Source: Okapia johnstoni (taxonomy: Eukaryota > Chordata > Mammalia > Artiodactyla > Giraffidae). From it: a DNA stretch of 64,000 nt. Below, piece after piece: positions 43,118-54,502 of the stretch. Each line of letters starts with the position of its first letter. Position 1 is the first letter of the stretch. The translations under genes were made by a program, and so were the position numbers. The stretch is from the NCBI GenBank assembly GCA_024291935.2, contig CM044320.1, forward strand, positions 55,184,001 through 55,248,000, written 5' to 3'. The notes under the pieces are model-generated. The model was not told where the DNA came from. It searched no databases and saw nothing but the letters and a program-made list of their open reading frames with translations.

Positions 43118-43242
43118 TGGGAGTTCCTGGTTGCCTCATGGTTAGGCTTCCAGGCTTTCATGGCTGTGGCCTGGGTTCAGGCCCTGGTTGAGGAACTGAG
43201 ATCCCACAAGTGACATGGCACAGCAAAAGTAAAAAAAGTGTA
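43118..43242 (+). repeat. tRNA-derived SINE (CHR-like)
   Basis: GGGAGTTCCTGGTTGCCTCA head and GATCCCACAAG, ending in an A-rich tail. The head variant differs from the GACTTCCCTGG type. Confidence 0.7.
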
Positions 43243-43372
43243 CAAATCTGAGTCCCTCACGACTTATCAGGAAACTCTACTCCACGCTTAAAGAGGGACA
43301 TTTTTAATTCCTAGCCCATGGGTCACTCTCTCGACCCCTGAAGTTGCCAACAGCATCTGGTTTTATTTCTAG

Positions 43373-43500
43373 TAGCTTTTTTTTTTTTTTGGTCATGCTG
43401 TGGGGTATGCGGGATCTTAGTTCCCAACCAAGTATCAAACCTGTGCCCCCTACAGTGGAAGCGTGGAGTCCTAACCAATGGACCACCAGGGAAGTTCCTA
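43373..43500 (-). repeat. CHR-like SINE
   Basis: Minus-strand GGAACTTCCCTGGTGGTCCA head and an A tail seen as the T run at 43378-43390. Confidence 0.85.
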
Positions 43501-43956
43501 TTCCTAGTAGCTTTATCTTGATTCTTGCTCAATAAATAATTTGTTGAAAGAGTGTGCCAGGTGCCAGATCTGTGAGGAAAATAATTTTTTAAAAGATCTT
43601 TTAAGTCCTTATTCTTGACCTCTTTGAAGCATCTGACATAATTGATCAATCACTCCTTTTTCTTGAAATGGCTCCCTTCTAGTTCTTGTCAAATCTGTGG
43701 CTGATGACTGACTGGTCTTTCTCTGTCCTTCACAGACTCTCTGCTGTTCTCTAAAATCTAAGTGATCTCCTAAATTCTACTCTGGAGCTCTCTGTTCCAT
43801 CACTAGTGGTTGCCAAACTTTCTTGATCACAGTAACTTATTAATACATATATATATATATCAACATATATATTGCTCTGCACATATCTGTAGATTACCAC
43901 TAATTCACAGATATGAAATCCATGAATAATGATGATTAGCTTTATATGCACATACA

Positions 43957-45355
43957 TTTTGTTGTTGTTCAGTCGTGTCCGACTCTTTGCGACCCCATGG
44001 ACTGCAGCACTCTAGGCTTCCCTGTCCTTCATTACCTACTGGAATTTGCTCAAATTCATGTCCATTGAGTTGGTGATGCTATCTAACCATCTCAACTTCT
44101 GCCACGCCTTCACCTTTTGCCTTCAGTCTTTCCCAGCATCAGGGTCTTTGCTAATGGGTCAGTTTTTTGCATAAGGTGGCCAAAGTATTGGAGCTTCAGC
44201 TTCAGCATCAGTCCTTCCAATTAATATTTAGGGTTGATTTCCTTTGGGATTGACTGGTTGGATCTCCTTACAGTCCAAGGGACTGTCAAGAGTCTTCTCC
44301 AGCACCACAATCTGAAAGTGTCAATTCTTTGCTGCTCAGCCTTCTTTATGGTCCAACACTCACATCCATACATGACTACTGGAAAAACCATAGCTTTGAC
44401 TTTACAGACCTTTGTCAGCAAAGTGATGTCTCTGGTTTTTAATATGCTGTCTAGGTTTGTCATAGCTTCCAAGCAGCAAGTGTCTTTTAATTTTGTGCCT
44501 GCAATCACCATCTGCAGTGATTTTGGAGCCCAAGAAAATAAAACCTGTCACTGTTTCTACTTTTCCCCCATCTATTTGCCATGAAACGATGGGACTGAAT
44601 GCCATGATCTTAGTTTTTTGGATGTTGAATTTTAAGCCAGCTTTTTCACTGTCGTGTTTCATCTTCATCAAGAGGCTCTTTAGTTCCTCCTCACTTTCTG
44701 CCATTAGAGTAATATCATCTGCGTATCTGAGGTTATTGATCTTTCTCATGGCAATCTTGATTCCAGCTTGTGAGTCATCCAGCCTGCCGTTTCACATGAT
44801 GTACTTTGCATAAAAGTTAAGTAAGTAGGGTGACAACATACTGCCTTGACATACTCCTTTCCAAATTTGGAGCCAGTTAGTTGTTCCATGTCCACTTCTA
44901 ACTGTTGCTTGTTGTCCTGAATACAGGTTTCTCAGGAGACAGGTATGGTGTTCTTGTGTTCCTGTCTCATTATGAATTTTCCAGTTTATTATGATCTACA
45001 TAGTCAAAGGCTCTTTAGTGTAGTCGATAAAGAAGAAGTATTTTTTTTTTAATTCCCTTGCTTTTTCTATGATCCAATGCATGTTGGTAATTTGATACCT
45101 GGTTCCTCTTCAGTTCATTCACTCAGTCAATTCCAACGCTTTGTGACCCTATGGACTGGCAGCACACCAGGCTTCCTTATCCATCACCAACTTCCAGAGC
45201 TTGCTCACACTCATGTCCATCAAGTCAGTGATGCCATCCAAACATCTCATCCTCTGTCTACCTTTTCTAAATCCAGCTTGTTCATCTAGAAGTTCTCAGT
45301 TCACCTACTGTTGAAGCCTAGCTTATTAGGACTTTTGAGGATTGCTAGCATGTTA
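43957..45355 (-). repeat. BovB (RTE) LINE 3' fragment with nested copy
   Basis: The minus-strand reading gives reverse-transcriptase remnants with an intact YADD box (44714-44725), followed by KIMAFSPIVSW-type and FLGSKITADGDC-type text, then the CTGAACAACAAC tail near 43960. Frame breaks show it is dead. A second BovB 3' fragment (about 45109-45258) interrupts it. Confidence 0.88.
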
Positions 45356-45451
45356 AAAGAGTATGGCCATAAATAAAATAAAATGGTTTCTTCTCATACT
45401 TCAGGGCTTCCTTTCCCTGTTGGCTTTGAGGCATGAGGGCAGTAAGATGTC

Positions 45452-45576
45452 ACTTTTCTTTTTTCTGGCCATGGTGCAAGGCTTGTGGGATTTTAGTTCC
45501 CCAACCAGGGATTGAAACCCAGAACCTCAGCAGTGAGAGTACAGAATTCTAGCTGCTGGACTGCCAGGAAACCCCT
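45452..45576 (-). repeat. CHR-like SINE
   Basis: Minus-strand GGGGTTTCCTGGCAGTCCAG head and GGTTTCAATCCCTGG. Confidence 0.8.
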
Positions 45577-45589
45577 GAGATGTCTTTTT

Positions 45590-45721
45590 TGGTTTTTGGC
45601 TGCATTGGGTCTTATTGCAGCATGTGGGATCTAGTTCCTTAATCTGGGATCAAACCCAGCCCCTCCCACCTTGGCATTAGGAACTTGGCGTCTTAGCCAT
45701 TGGCCCACCAGAGTAGTCCCA
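45590..45721 (-). repeat. CHR-like SINE
   Basis: Minus-strand GGGACTACTCTGGTGGGCCA head and GTTTGATCCCAG. It is adjacent to and in the same orientation as the previous SINE. Confidence 0.8.
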
Positions 45722-45956
45722 GGCCTCATTTTAAAATGAGCTTGAAAGCTATACCTACTTAATTGAATTATTGTGGGGATTAAATAAAATAATGTACTTA
45801 ATCATACTATCTGGCAGATAATAAAAACTGGATGAATGTCAGTTATTGTTATTAAATCTATTGTCCATCCTCATTTGGTAGAAAATCTTCCAGTGGAATA
45901 GCATAGGGGAGGGTTATACCCCAGTGCCAGTCTAAATTATTTTAGCCTTCTGGGTT

Positions 45957-48333
45957 CTGTTCAGTTCAGTTCAGTTGCTCAGTCATGTCTGACTCTTTGT
46001 GACCCCATGGACTGCAGCATGCCAGGCCTCCCTGTCCATCACCAACTCCCAGAGTTTACTCAAACTCATGTCCATTGAGTCAGTGATGCCATCCAACTAT
46101 CTCATCCTCTGTTGTCCCCTTCTCTTTCCGCCTTCAATCTTTCCCAGCATCAGGGTCTTTTCAAATGAGTCAGCTCTTTGCATCAGGTGGCCAAAGTATT
46201 GGAGTTTCAGCTTCAACATCAGTCCTTCAAATGTACACCCAGGACTGATCTCCTTTAGGATGGACTGGTTGGATCTCCTTGCAGTCCAAGGGACTCTCAA
46301 GAGTCTTCTCCAACACCGGAGTTCAAAAGCATCAATTCTTTGGCACTCAGCTTTCTTTATAGTCCAACTCTCACATCCATACATGACTAATGGAAAAACC
46401 ATAGCCTTAATTAGACAGACCTTTGCTGGCGAAGTAATGTCTCTGCTTTTCAATATGCTGTCTAGGTTGGTCATAGCTTTCCTTCCAAGGAGTAAGTGTC
46501 TTTTAATTTCATGGCTGCAGTAACCATCTGCAGTGATTTTGGAGCCCCCCAAAATAAAGTCTGCCACTGTTTCCACTGTTTCCCTACCTATTTGCCATGA
46601 AGTGATGGGACCAGATGCCATGATCTTAGTTTTCTGAATGTTAAGCTTTAAGCCAACTGTTTCACTCCCCTCTTTCACCTTCATCAAGAGGCTCTTTAGT
46701 TTTTCCCTTTCTGCCAAAAAGGTGGTGTCATCTGGATATCTGAGGTTATTGATATTTCTCCTGGCAATTATGATTCCAGCTTGTGCTTCATCCAGTCCAG
46801 TGTTTCTCATGATGTACTCTGCATATAAGTTAAATAAGCAGGGTGACAATATACAGCTTTGATGTACTCCTCTTCCTATCTGGAACCAGTCTGTTGTTCC
46901 GTGTCCAGTTCTAACTGTTGCTTCCTGACCTGCATACAGATTTCTCAAGAGGCAGGTCAGGTGGTCTGGTATTCCCATCTCTTTCAGAATTTTCCACAGT
47001 TTATTGTGATCCACACAGTCAGAGGCTTTGGCATAGTCAATAAAGCAGAAATAGATGTTTTTCTGGAACTCTCTTGCTTTTTCGATGATCCAGCGGATGT
47101 TTGCAATTTGATCTCTGGTTCCTCTACCTTTTCTAAAACCAGCTTGAACATCTGAAAGTTCACGGTTCACGTATTGCTGAAGCCTGGCTTGGAGAATTTT
47201 GAGCATTACTTTACTAGCGTGTGAGATGAGTACAATTGTGCAGTAGTTTGAGCATTCTTTGGCATTGCCTTTCTTTGGGATTGGAATGAAAACTGACCTT
47301 TTCCAGTCCTGTGGCCACTGCTGAGTTTTCCAAATTTGCTGGCATATTGAGTGCAGCACTTTCACAGCATCATCTTTTAGGGTTTGAAATAGCTCAACTG
47401 GAATTCCATCACCTCCACTAGCTTTGTTCATAGTGATGCTTCTTAAGGCCCACTTGACTTCACATTCCAGGGTGTCTGGCTCTAGGTGAGTGATCACACC
47501 ATCGTGATTTTCTGGGTTGTGAAGATCTTTTTTGTACAGTTCTTCTGTGTATTCTTGCCACCTTATCTTAGTATCTTCTGCTTTGGTTAGGTCCATACAA
47601 TTTCTGTCCTTTTTTGAGCCCGTCTTTGCATGAAATGTTCCCTTGGTATCTCTAGTTTTCTTGAAGAGATCTCTAGTCTTTCCCATTCTATTGTTTTTCT
47701 CTATTTCTTTGCACTGATCACTGAGGAAGGCTTTCTTATCTCTCCTTGATATTCTTTGGAACTCTGCATTCAAATGGGTGTATCTTTCCTTTTCTCTTTT
47801 GCTTTTTGCTTGTCTTCTTTTCACAGCTATTTGTAAGGCCTCCTCAGACAGCCGTTTTGCTTTTTTTGCATTTCTTTTTTCTTGGGGTACAGAAAGAACC
47901 AGGGCAAAGGCTAATAGAGTTTTGCCAAGAGAACGCACTGGTCATAGCAAACACCCTCTTCCAGCAATACAAGAGAATACTCTACACATGCACATCACCA
48001 GATAGTCAACACTAAAATCAGATTGATTATATTCTTTGCAGCCAAAGATGGAGAAGCTCTGTACAGTCAGCAAAAACAAGACTGGGAGCAGACTGTGGCT
48101 CAGATCATGAACTCCTTACTGCCAAATTCAGACTTAAATTGAAGAAAGCAGGGAAAAAACACTTGACCATTCAGGTATGACCTAAATCAAACTCCTTACG
48201 ATTACAGTGGAAGTGAGAAATAGATTTAAGGGACTAGATCTGATAGAGTGCCTGATGAACTATAGACGGAGGTTCGTGACATTGTACAGGAGACAGGGAT
48301 CAAGACCATCCCCAAGAAAAAGAAAGACATGCA
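45957..48333 (-). mobile_element. BovB (RTE) LINE insertion with 5' inversion
   Basis: Non-LTR retrotransposon copy. The 3' part (45957 to about 47887) reads on the minus strand and carries most of the reverse transcriptase, ending in short tandem repeats (CTGAACTGAACTGAAC). The 5' part (about 47881-48325) is inverted and encodes the C-terminal endonuclease region on the plus strand (EFCQENALVIANTLFQQYKR). TTCTGGGTT flanks the whole at 45948-45956 and 48334-48342. Inversion plus a target duplication indicates one insertion event of twin-priming type. Confidence 0.88.
46097..47887 (-). pseudogene. BovB reverse transcriptase, long but inactive frame
   Basis: An open frame of about 590 codons belongs to the LINE; its apparent upstream extension to 47938 runs into the inverted segment and is not original. 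The finger/palm region (PVELFQTLKDDAVKVL, KGRGTRDQIANIRWI) and the thumb/tail (CWRRLLRVPWTARRSNQSIL) are recognisable RTE-type RT. The catalytic YxDD reads YPDD (46727-46738) instead of the family YADD, and a Phe-to-Ser change follows YAKA. The endonuclease is inverted away, so the copy cannot be autonomous. Confidence 0.85.
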
Positions 48334-48342
48334 TTCTGGGTT

Positions 48343-49269
48343 AAGGATCCATAACTTACTCATTTTGCTTTTTCCCGTCTTTGTAGACAGAGTATCTGAA
48401 CTGTAATATTTATAATAGGTGAGCATTAGAGGTCACCTAATGTTCCATGTAAGGACAAATCCTCAAAGGATCTCAACATAACCTAACCTCTACTAGGTAT
48501 ATTATTATCCAATAATAATGCCCAACATTTGTAGACTGTATTACAGTTTATAATGGCTTTTCATATGCATTATTTAGTGCTCATCATTCTGTGAGATTAT
48601 ATCCCCATTTTACACTTCAATTGAATCTCCAGGGAATCAGATTACATTCATGTCCAATATTACATAGATTTTAAGTGGTAGAATTAGTATTTGAATCCAG
48701 TGTTACAAAATCTATAGTTTAAAATATTTCAATATAAACAGTGAAATATGTATATGTAAGGTTAAAATTATACTGCTAGTGTAGATGGCGTTCTAACGGG
48801 GAATTCATACTCCATAGGGGTTACCAGAAGTACTTCAGTTGTCTTAATTCTGGTCAGCATTAGACATTTTGCACATTAAACTGATGAATGTCAGAAATTA
48901 GCTTCTGTTGGAGACATTAATGGATTATTAATTGAATAATGCATGTTAAAAATGAGCTTTCATTGTTGAAAATAGTGGTACTATGGATGAGCTAAAATAC
49001 TTAAAACACTCCCCATGTTTACGTGAACTGGTAATGGTACATAAAATGATAAAACAAAAAATATAGTTAAAATCAAGGAAAGCTTATAGCCTATGTTCTT
49101 AGGGATGGAACCTGACACTCAATGGGGATTTGTGGTTGCCTGGTAACTCTAAGGGTAATAGAATCCTGATTTTGTAGTATTACTGCATGTATCTTGATTC
49201 AAACATCATGCGAAATATTGGTGGGATCATGGAACACAGTGCTTAGATTTTTAAAAATTATTTTACTTT
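48343..49269. other. Intergenic DNA, no recognised features
   Basis: AT-rich, about 0.9 kb. No exon or confident repeat. Confidence 0.45.
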
Positions 49270-49495
49270 GGCTTGTTTGTGTGTGCTAAGTTGCTTCAGT
49301 TGTGTCTGACTCTTTGTGACCCCATGGACTGCAGCCCACCAGGCTCCTCTGTCCATGGGATTTTCCAGGCAAGAATACTGGAGTGGGTTGCCATTTCCTT
49401 CACGAGGGGATCTTCTTAACCCAGGAATCAAACCCACATCTCTTACATATCCTGAATTGGCAGGCATGCTGTTTACCACCAGTGCCACCGACTTG
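49270..49495 (-). repeat. Bov-tA SINE
   Basis: Minus-strand head near GTCGGTGGCACTGGTGGTAA, ending GACACAACTGAAGCAACTTA. Confidence 0.9.
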
Positions 49496-49574
49496 TAGTA
49501 AACAGTTATTTAACACTGTTGGCCAAAAACAGCCAATTATTTCATCAGCCAAGGGAGCATTATATAGAAGCAAA

Positions 49575-49783
49575 AAGTAAAGTTGCTCAGTTGTGTCTGA
49601 CTCTTTGCGACCCCATGTACTGTAGCCACCCAGGTTCCGCTGTCCATGGGGATTCTCCAGGCAAGAATACTGGAGTGGGTTGCCATTTCCTTCTCCAAGG
49701 GGATCTTCCTGACCCCGGGATCAAACTCTGGTCTCCTGCATTGCAGGCAGACTCTTTACCTTCTGAGCCACCAGGGAAGCAGA
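49575..49783 (-). repeat. Bov-tA SINE
   Basis: Minus-strand GCTTCCCTGGTGGCTCAGAA head through GTCAGACACAACTGAGCAAC. Confidence 0.92.
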
Positions 49784-49812
49784 AAATAACTGCCATTTGG
49801 GACATGCAACTA

Positions 49813-49893
49813 TGGGAAGGGATACCCACCCCAGTATTCTGGCCTGGAGAATTCCATGGACTGTATAGTTGGACACGACTGAGCAACTTTCAC
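49813..49893 (+). repeat. Bov-A monomer fragment
   Basis: CCCACCCCAGTATTCTGGCC with GTTGGACACGACTGAGCAAC, an internally deleted Bov-A piece. Confidence 0.75.
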
Positions 49894-50025
49894 TTTCTTT
49901 CAACTGTGAATCACAAGGAAGTCCTGTGAAAGCAAAGGAGAAGAAACTTTTATAGAAGAGAAGGGGAAGTTGGGAGGAACCTTATAAACAAAAAGTCCAT
50001 TGGAGGAAACTAAAACTTCAAAAAT

Positions 50026-50225
50026 GGGCTTCCCTAGTAGCTGGGGCAGTAAAGCATCCACCTGCAGTGCAGAAGACCCTAGGTTTGATCCCTGGGTCAG
50101 GAAGATCCTCTGGAGAAGGAAATGGCAACCCATTCCAATACTCCTGCCTGGAGAATTCCATGGACAGAGGAGCGTGGCGGGTTTCAGTCCATGGGGTTGT
50201 AAAGAGTCGGACACGACTGAGCGAC

Positions 50226-50228
<3 letters not shown>
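50026..50228 (+). repeat. Bov-tA SINE
   Basis: GGGCTTCCCTAGTAGCTGGG head through GGACACGACTGAGCGACTAA, directly continued by a CA microsatellite. Confidence 0.9.

Positions 50229-50258
<30 letters not shown>
50229..50258 (+). repeat. (CA)15 microsatellite
   Basis: Fifteen perfect CA units at the 3' end of a Bov-tA, a usual birthplace of ruminant CA repeats. Length is likely polymorphic. Confidence 0.95.
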
Positions 50259-50261
<3 letters not shown>

Positions 50262-50509
50262 CAAAGTATTGTGGTTTTTCATTGGCTGAGTCGTGACAGG
50301 CTCATTGGCTGAGCTGTTGCCAGGCCGGAAGACTTTTCTTCCTCCTGCTGTCCTGGTGAAATAGTGCTAGTTCCTTCTGGAAGTTCAAAGTAGGTTCCTT
50401 GGTACTGGGATCTGTATTGATGTTCTTTGGCATCGCCTGAAAGCTCCCCATTCTGGTTTTGCTGCTCAATTTTAGTGAAGTTTCCCTTAATTTTCCCTTT
50501 ATCACTAGT

Positions 50510-50728
50510 ACCACCTGGGAGACACTAGTGATAAAGAACTAACCTGCTGATACAGGAGACATAAGAGATGCAGGTTTGATCCCTGGGTTGGGAAGATGCC
50601 CTGGAGGAGGGCATGGCAACCAACTCCAGTATTCTTGCCTAGAGTATCCCATGAACAGAAGAGCCTGGCGGGCTATAGTCCATAGGGTCGCAGAGTCGGA
50701 CATGACTGAAGCAACTTGGCACACACAC
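50510..50728 (+). repeat. Bov-tA SINE
   Basis: ACCACCTGGGAGACACTAGT head (diverged) through CGGACATGACTGAAGCAACT. Confidence 0.85.
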
Positions 50729-50755
50729 CCTTGATTTATTTTCACAACATGTTTT

Positions 50756-50975
50756 TGTGTGTACTCAGTTGCTCAGTTTTGTTCAACTCTTTGTGACCCC
50801 ATGGGCTGTAGCCTGCCAGGCTCCTCTGTCCATGGAATTTTCCAGGGGAGAATACTGGAGCGAGTTGCCATTTCCTTTTCCAGTGGATTTTCCTGACCCA
50901 GGAATCAACCCCCTGTCTCCTATGTCTCCTGCATTGGGAGGGGATTCTATATCACTGAGCCATCTGGGAAGCCCA
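50756..50975 (-). repeat. Bov-tA SINE
   Basis: Minus-strand GGCTTCCCAGATGGCTCAGT head through AACTGAGCAACTGAGTAC. Confidence 0.9.
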
Positions 50976-51027
50976 TTTTCACAATACAGAAGATGTTATT
51001 TTCTGACTTATAAACATGTTCTTTTTA

Positions 51028-51294
51028 TTCAGTTCAATTCACATGCTCAGTAGTGTCCAACTCTTTGTGACCCCATGGATGGCAGCACACCAGGCGTCCA
51101 CCATCAACTCCCGGAGCTTGCTCAAACTCATGTCCATCAAGTCGATGATGCCATCCAAACATCTCATCCTCCGTCATCCCCTTCTCCTGCCTTCAATCTT
51201 TCCCAGCATGAGAGTCTTTTCCAGTGAGTGAGTTCTTTGCATCAGGTGGCCAAAGTATTGGAGCTTCAGCTTCAACATCAATCCTTCCAATGAA
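51028..51294 (-). repeat. BovB 3'-end fragment
   Basis: Minus-strand text from CATTGGAAGGATTGATGTTG to the AATTGAACTGAA tail matches the last 270 nt of the other BovB copies here. Confidence 0.85.
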
Positions 51295-51417
51295 TTCAGG
51301 GCACATGGGCGTAGTTGCTCTGGGGTGCGTGGAACCCTCCAGGACCAGAGATCGAACCTGTGTCCCCTGAATTGGCAGGAGGACTCTTATCCACTGTGCC
51401 ACCAGGAAGGTCCTCAT
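51295..51417 (-). repeat. CHR-like SINE
   Basis: Minus-strand GGACCTTCCTGGTGGCACAG head and GGTTCGATCTCTGG, abutting the BovB fragment. Confidence 0.78.
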
Positions 51418-51424
51418 TTTTTAT

Positions 51425-51692
51425 TTTTATTATATGTATTTTTGGTTGTGCTGGGTCTTTGTTGCTGAGCACAGACTTTCTCTAGCTTCAGCGAGTAGGG
51501 GCTACTCTTTTTTGCATTGTGTGGGCTTCTCATTGCAGTGGCTTCTCTAATTGCAGTGTGCCGGCTCAGTAGTTGCAGCACATGGACTTAGTTGCTCCAT
51601 GGCATGTGGAATCTTCCTGGACCAGGGATCGAACCCCTGTCCGCTGCATTGGCAGGCAGGTTCTTATCCACTGTAACATCAGGGAAATCCTT
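51425..51692 (-). repeat. CHR-like SINE, long form
   Basis: Minus-strand GGATTTCCCTGATGTTACAG head, GGTTCGATCCCTGGTCCAGG and a body complement to TTTGGTTGTGCTGGGTC. Confidence 0.82.
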
Positions 51693-53892
51693 TTAATTTT
51701 TATTTTAAATCAGAAGGGTGATTTAGTAAATAACCTGTGCCAATTTCAAATTCGTATCAAATGCTTCTAACCATCTTATATATGTTTTGGGAGTATTAGG
51801 TCTACTGTTACAGATGGAGGCAGAGATTACTGGAGATTTCACTGATATGTGGCCTATTGAGTATTTAAACATAGGTATTTAATCAGTTTGAGAACTAGGA
51901 AGGAACAATTCCTCTTTAAAAGGTTTATCCAAACTATACATCCTCTAATTTGAGAACTAAAAATTTAGTTATTCTGTAGCAGAGGAGTTGTACATTTTAA
52001 GGGTAGTGGATAAAAAATGGTTGAAGGAATTATGGGCATTCCTAGTTTTATTTTGCTTTGCAGACACTGTGTTTTTTACAAGTTGAAGGTTTGTGGCAAC
52101 TCTGCGTCGAGTGTCTATTGGCGCCATTTTGCCAACAGCACTTGCTCCCTTCATGTCTAGCTCACATTTTGGTAACTCTCACAATATTTCAAAATTTTAA
52201 ATTACTATATTTGTTATGGTGATCTGTGATCTTTGATGTTACCACTGTAATTGTTTTAGGACATCATGAACCATGCCCATATAAGATGGTGAACTCAATA
52301 AATGTGTTTTCACTGCTTACCGACCAGCCATCTCTCTTTCTCTCTCTCCCCTCAAGCTTCCCTATTTCCTGAGACACAAGGATACTGAAATTAGGACTAA
52401 TTAATAACCAAACAATGGCCTCTAAGTGTTCAAGTGAAAGGAAGAGACTCACATCTCTCATTTTAAAATAAGAATTTGAAATGATTAAACTTAGTGAGGA
52501 AGCCATGTCAAAAGCAGAGATAGGCTGAAACTAGGCCTAAATTACACCAAACAATTGGCCAAGTTGTGAATGCAACAAAAAATTTCTTGAAGTAAATTAA
52601 GAGTGCTACTTCAGCAACACACAAGAGAAAGTGAAACAGTCTTATTGCTGATACAGAGAATTTCTAGTGGTTTGTATAGAAGATCAAGCCAGTCACAACA
52701 TTCCCTTAAACCAAAGCCTAATCCGGAACAAGGCCCCAACTCTGTTAGATTTGATGACAGTAGAGAGGTGAGGAAGCTGCAGAAGGAAAATCTGAAGCTG
52801 GTAAAGTCGGTTCATGAGGTATAAGGAAGTAAGCCATGACATAAAAGTGCAAGATAAAACAAGTGTTGATGTAGAAGCTGCAGCAAGTTATCCAGATAAT
52901 CTAGCTTATATAATTACTACACAACAGATTTCAGTAAAGATACTATTCAGGACTTTCATTAGGTAGAAAGGTCAATGCCTGGCTGAAAAGCTTCAGTGGA
53001 CAAGCTGACTTTCTCATTAGGGGATAGTGCAGCTGGTAATTCTAAATTGAAGCCAGTGCTCATTTGTCAACCATTTTGGAAATCCTAGGGCTGTTAAAAA
53101 TGCTAAGTCTATGCTGCCTGTGCTCTGTAATTGGGACAACACAGTCTGGAAAATGATAGCACATCTGCTTACAACAGGGTTTACTGAATATTTTAAGCCC
53201 ACTGTTGAGACTTAACTGCCAGAAATAAGGATTCCTTTCAAAATATTACTGCTCATCAACAATGCACCTGGTCATCCAAGAGCCCTGAAAGATGTACAGT
53301 GAAGTTAATGTTGTTTCTGAACATATCCATGATGCAGTTCAGGAATCAAGAAGTAATTTCAAGTCTTATGACTTAAGAAAGAAATACATTTCATAAGGCT
53401 GCCATGATGCTTTCTCTGATAAATCTAGGCAAAGTAAATTGAAAACCTTCTGTACAAGATTCACCATTCTAGAAGCCATGAACATTAGTGATTCAAGAGG
53501 TCAAAAACATCAGTATTAAGTTTGGAAGAAGTTCATTCTAGCACTCACGAATGACTTTGAGGGGTTCAAGATTTCAGTGGAGGAAGTAACTGCTGATGTG
53601 GAAATAGGAAGAGAACTAGCAGTTAGAAGTAGAACCTTAAGATATAACTGAATTGTTGCAATCTCATGATAAAACTTGAATGGATGAGTTGGTTTATATG
53701 GATGAACAAAGTAGTTTCTTGAGATGGAATCCACTCTTGGTGAAGATGCTGTGAAGATTATTGGTATGACGACAAAGAATTTAGAATATTACATAAACTT
53801 AGTTGATATGGCAGTTGCAGGGTTTGATAAGATTGACTTCAATTTTGACAGAAGTTCTTCTGTGGGTAAAAACACTATCAAACAGCATTGCA

Positions 53893-54090
53893 GGGACTTC
53901 CCTGGTGGTCCAGTGGCTGGGACTCCACGCTCCCAATGCAGGGGGAAAGGTTTGATTCCTGGTTGGGGAACTAGATCCTATATGCCACAACTGAGTTTGC
54001 ATGCAGCAAGGAAGATTGAAGATCCCAAGTTGCTGGCACAACCAAATAAATAGTAAAATAAATGTTAAAAAAGAAATCTTTAAAAAAAAC
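53893..54090 (+). repeat. CHR-like SINE inside the Tigger fossil
   Basis: GGGACTTCCCTGGTGGTCCA head and an A-rich tail, flanked by CAGCATTGCAG at 53883-53893 and 54091-54101 as target duplication. Confidence 0.88.
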
Positions 54091-54154
54091 CAGCATTGCA
54101 GAAATTGTTCTTGAAAGGAAAAGTCAATCGATATGGAAAACTTCACTGTCTTAA

Positions 54155-54245
54155 ATTCCTTGGCGGTCTAGTGGTTGGCACACCAAGCTCTCACTGCTAA
54201 GGCCCAGGGTTCTACCCCTGGTCCAGAATTAAGATCCTACACACC
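54155..54245 (+). repeat. Short diverged SINE inside the Tigger fossil
   Basis: AATTCCTTGGCGGTCTAGTG head and GGTTCTACCCCTGGTCCAG, a second insertion near the transposon's 3' part. Confidence 0.7.
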
Positions 54246-54502
54246 GACTTTGAACCAAATGGCTCAATCTTCAGAAACCCCCACCTGATCAGTCGGTAGC
54301 TATCAAGACTTACACCAGTTAAAAAAAGAAAAAATCTGGTAAATCCTACATAACTTTTATATGCACTAGGAAACCAAAAAAAAAAAAAAAAAAAAAAAAA
54401 ACCATGACTCACTGTATTGTGTGGTGGTATGGAACTGAACCCACAGTATCTTTGAGGTATGCCAGAGATCAGCCTTTTTGCCTTACTTCCCCTTTTTCCT
54501 TT

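Larger units (their letters stand above)
52030..54466 (+). mobile_element. Tigger (TcMar) DNA transposon fossil
   Basis: Plus-strand blocks follow the Tigger1-type order: TTGAAGGTTTGTGGCAACTC at the 5' side, ATGGCCTCTAAGTGTTCAAG at the old transposase start (about 52417), AAGCCCACTGTTGAGACTTA and TTACATAAACTTAGTTGATA in the body, and a 3' end with TTTTATATGCACTAGGAAAC and TGAGGTATGCC. The transposase frame has many stops, small deletions and two SINE insertions. The outermost 5' terminal repeat is missing. Family identity is from memory of the consensus. Confidence 0.8.

Noticed and set aside
47888..47938. Natural N-terminus of the 613-codon BovB frame
   Set aside because: These codons are antisense to the inverted endonuclease piece, created by the rearrangement.
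52410..54060. Domesticated Tigger-derived gene
   Set aside because: The transposase frame is broken by numerous stops, deletions and a SINE with a clear target duplication.
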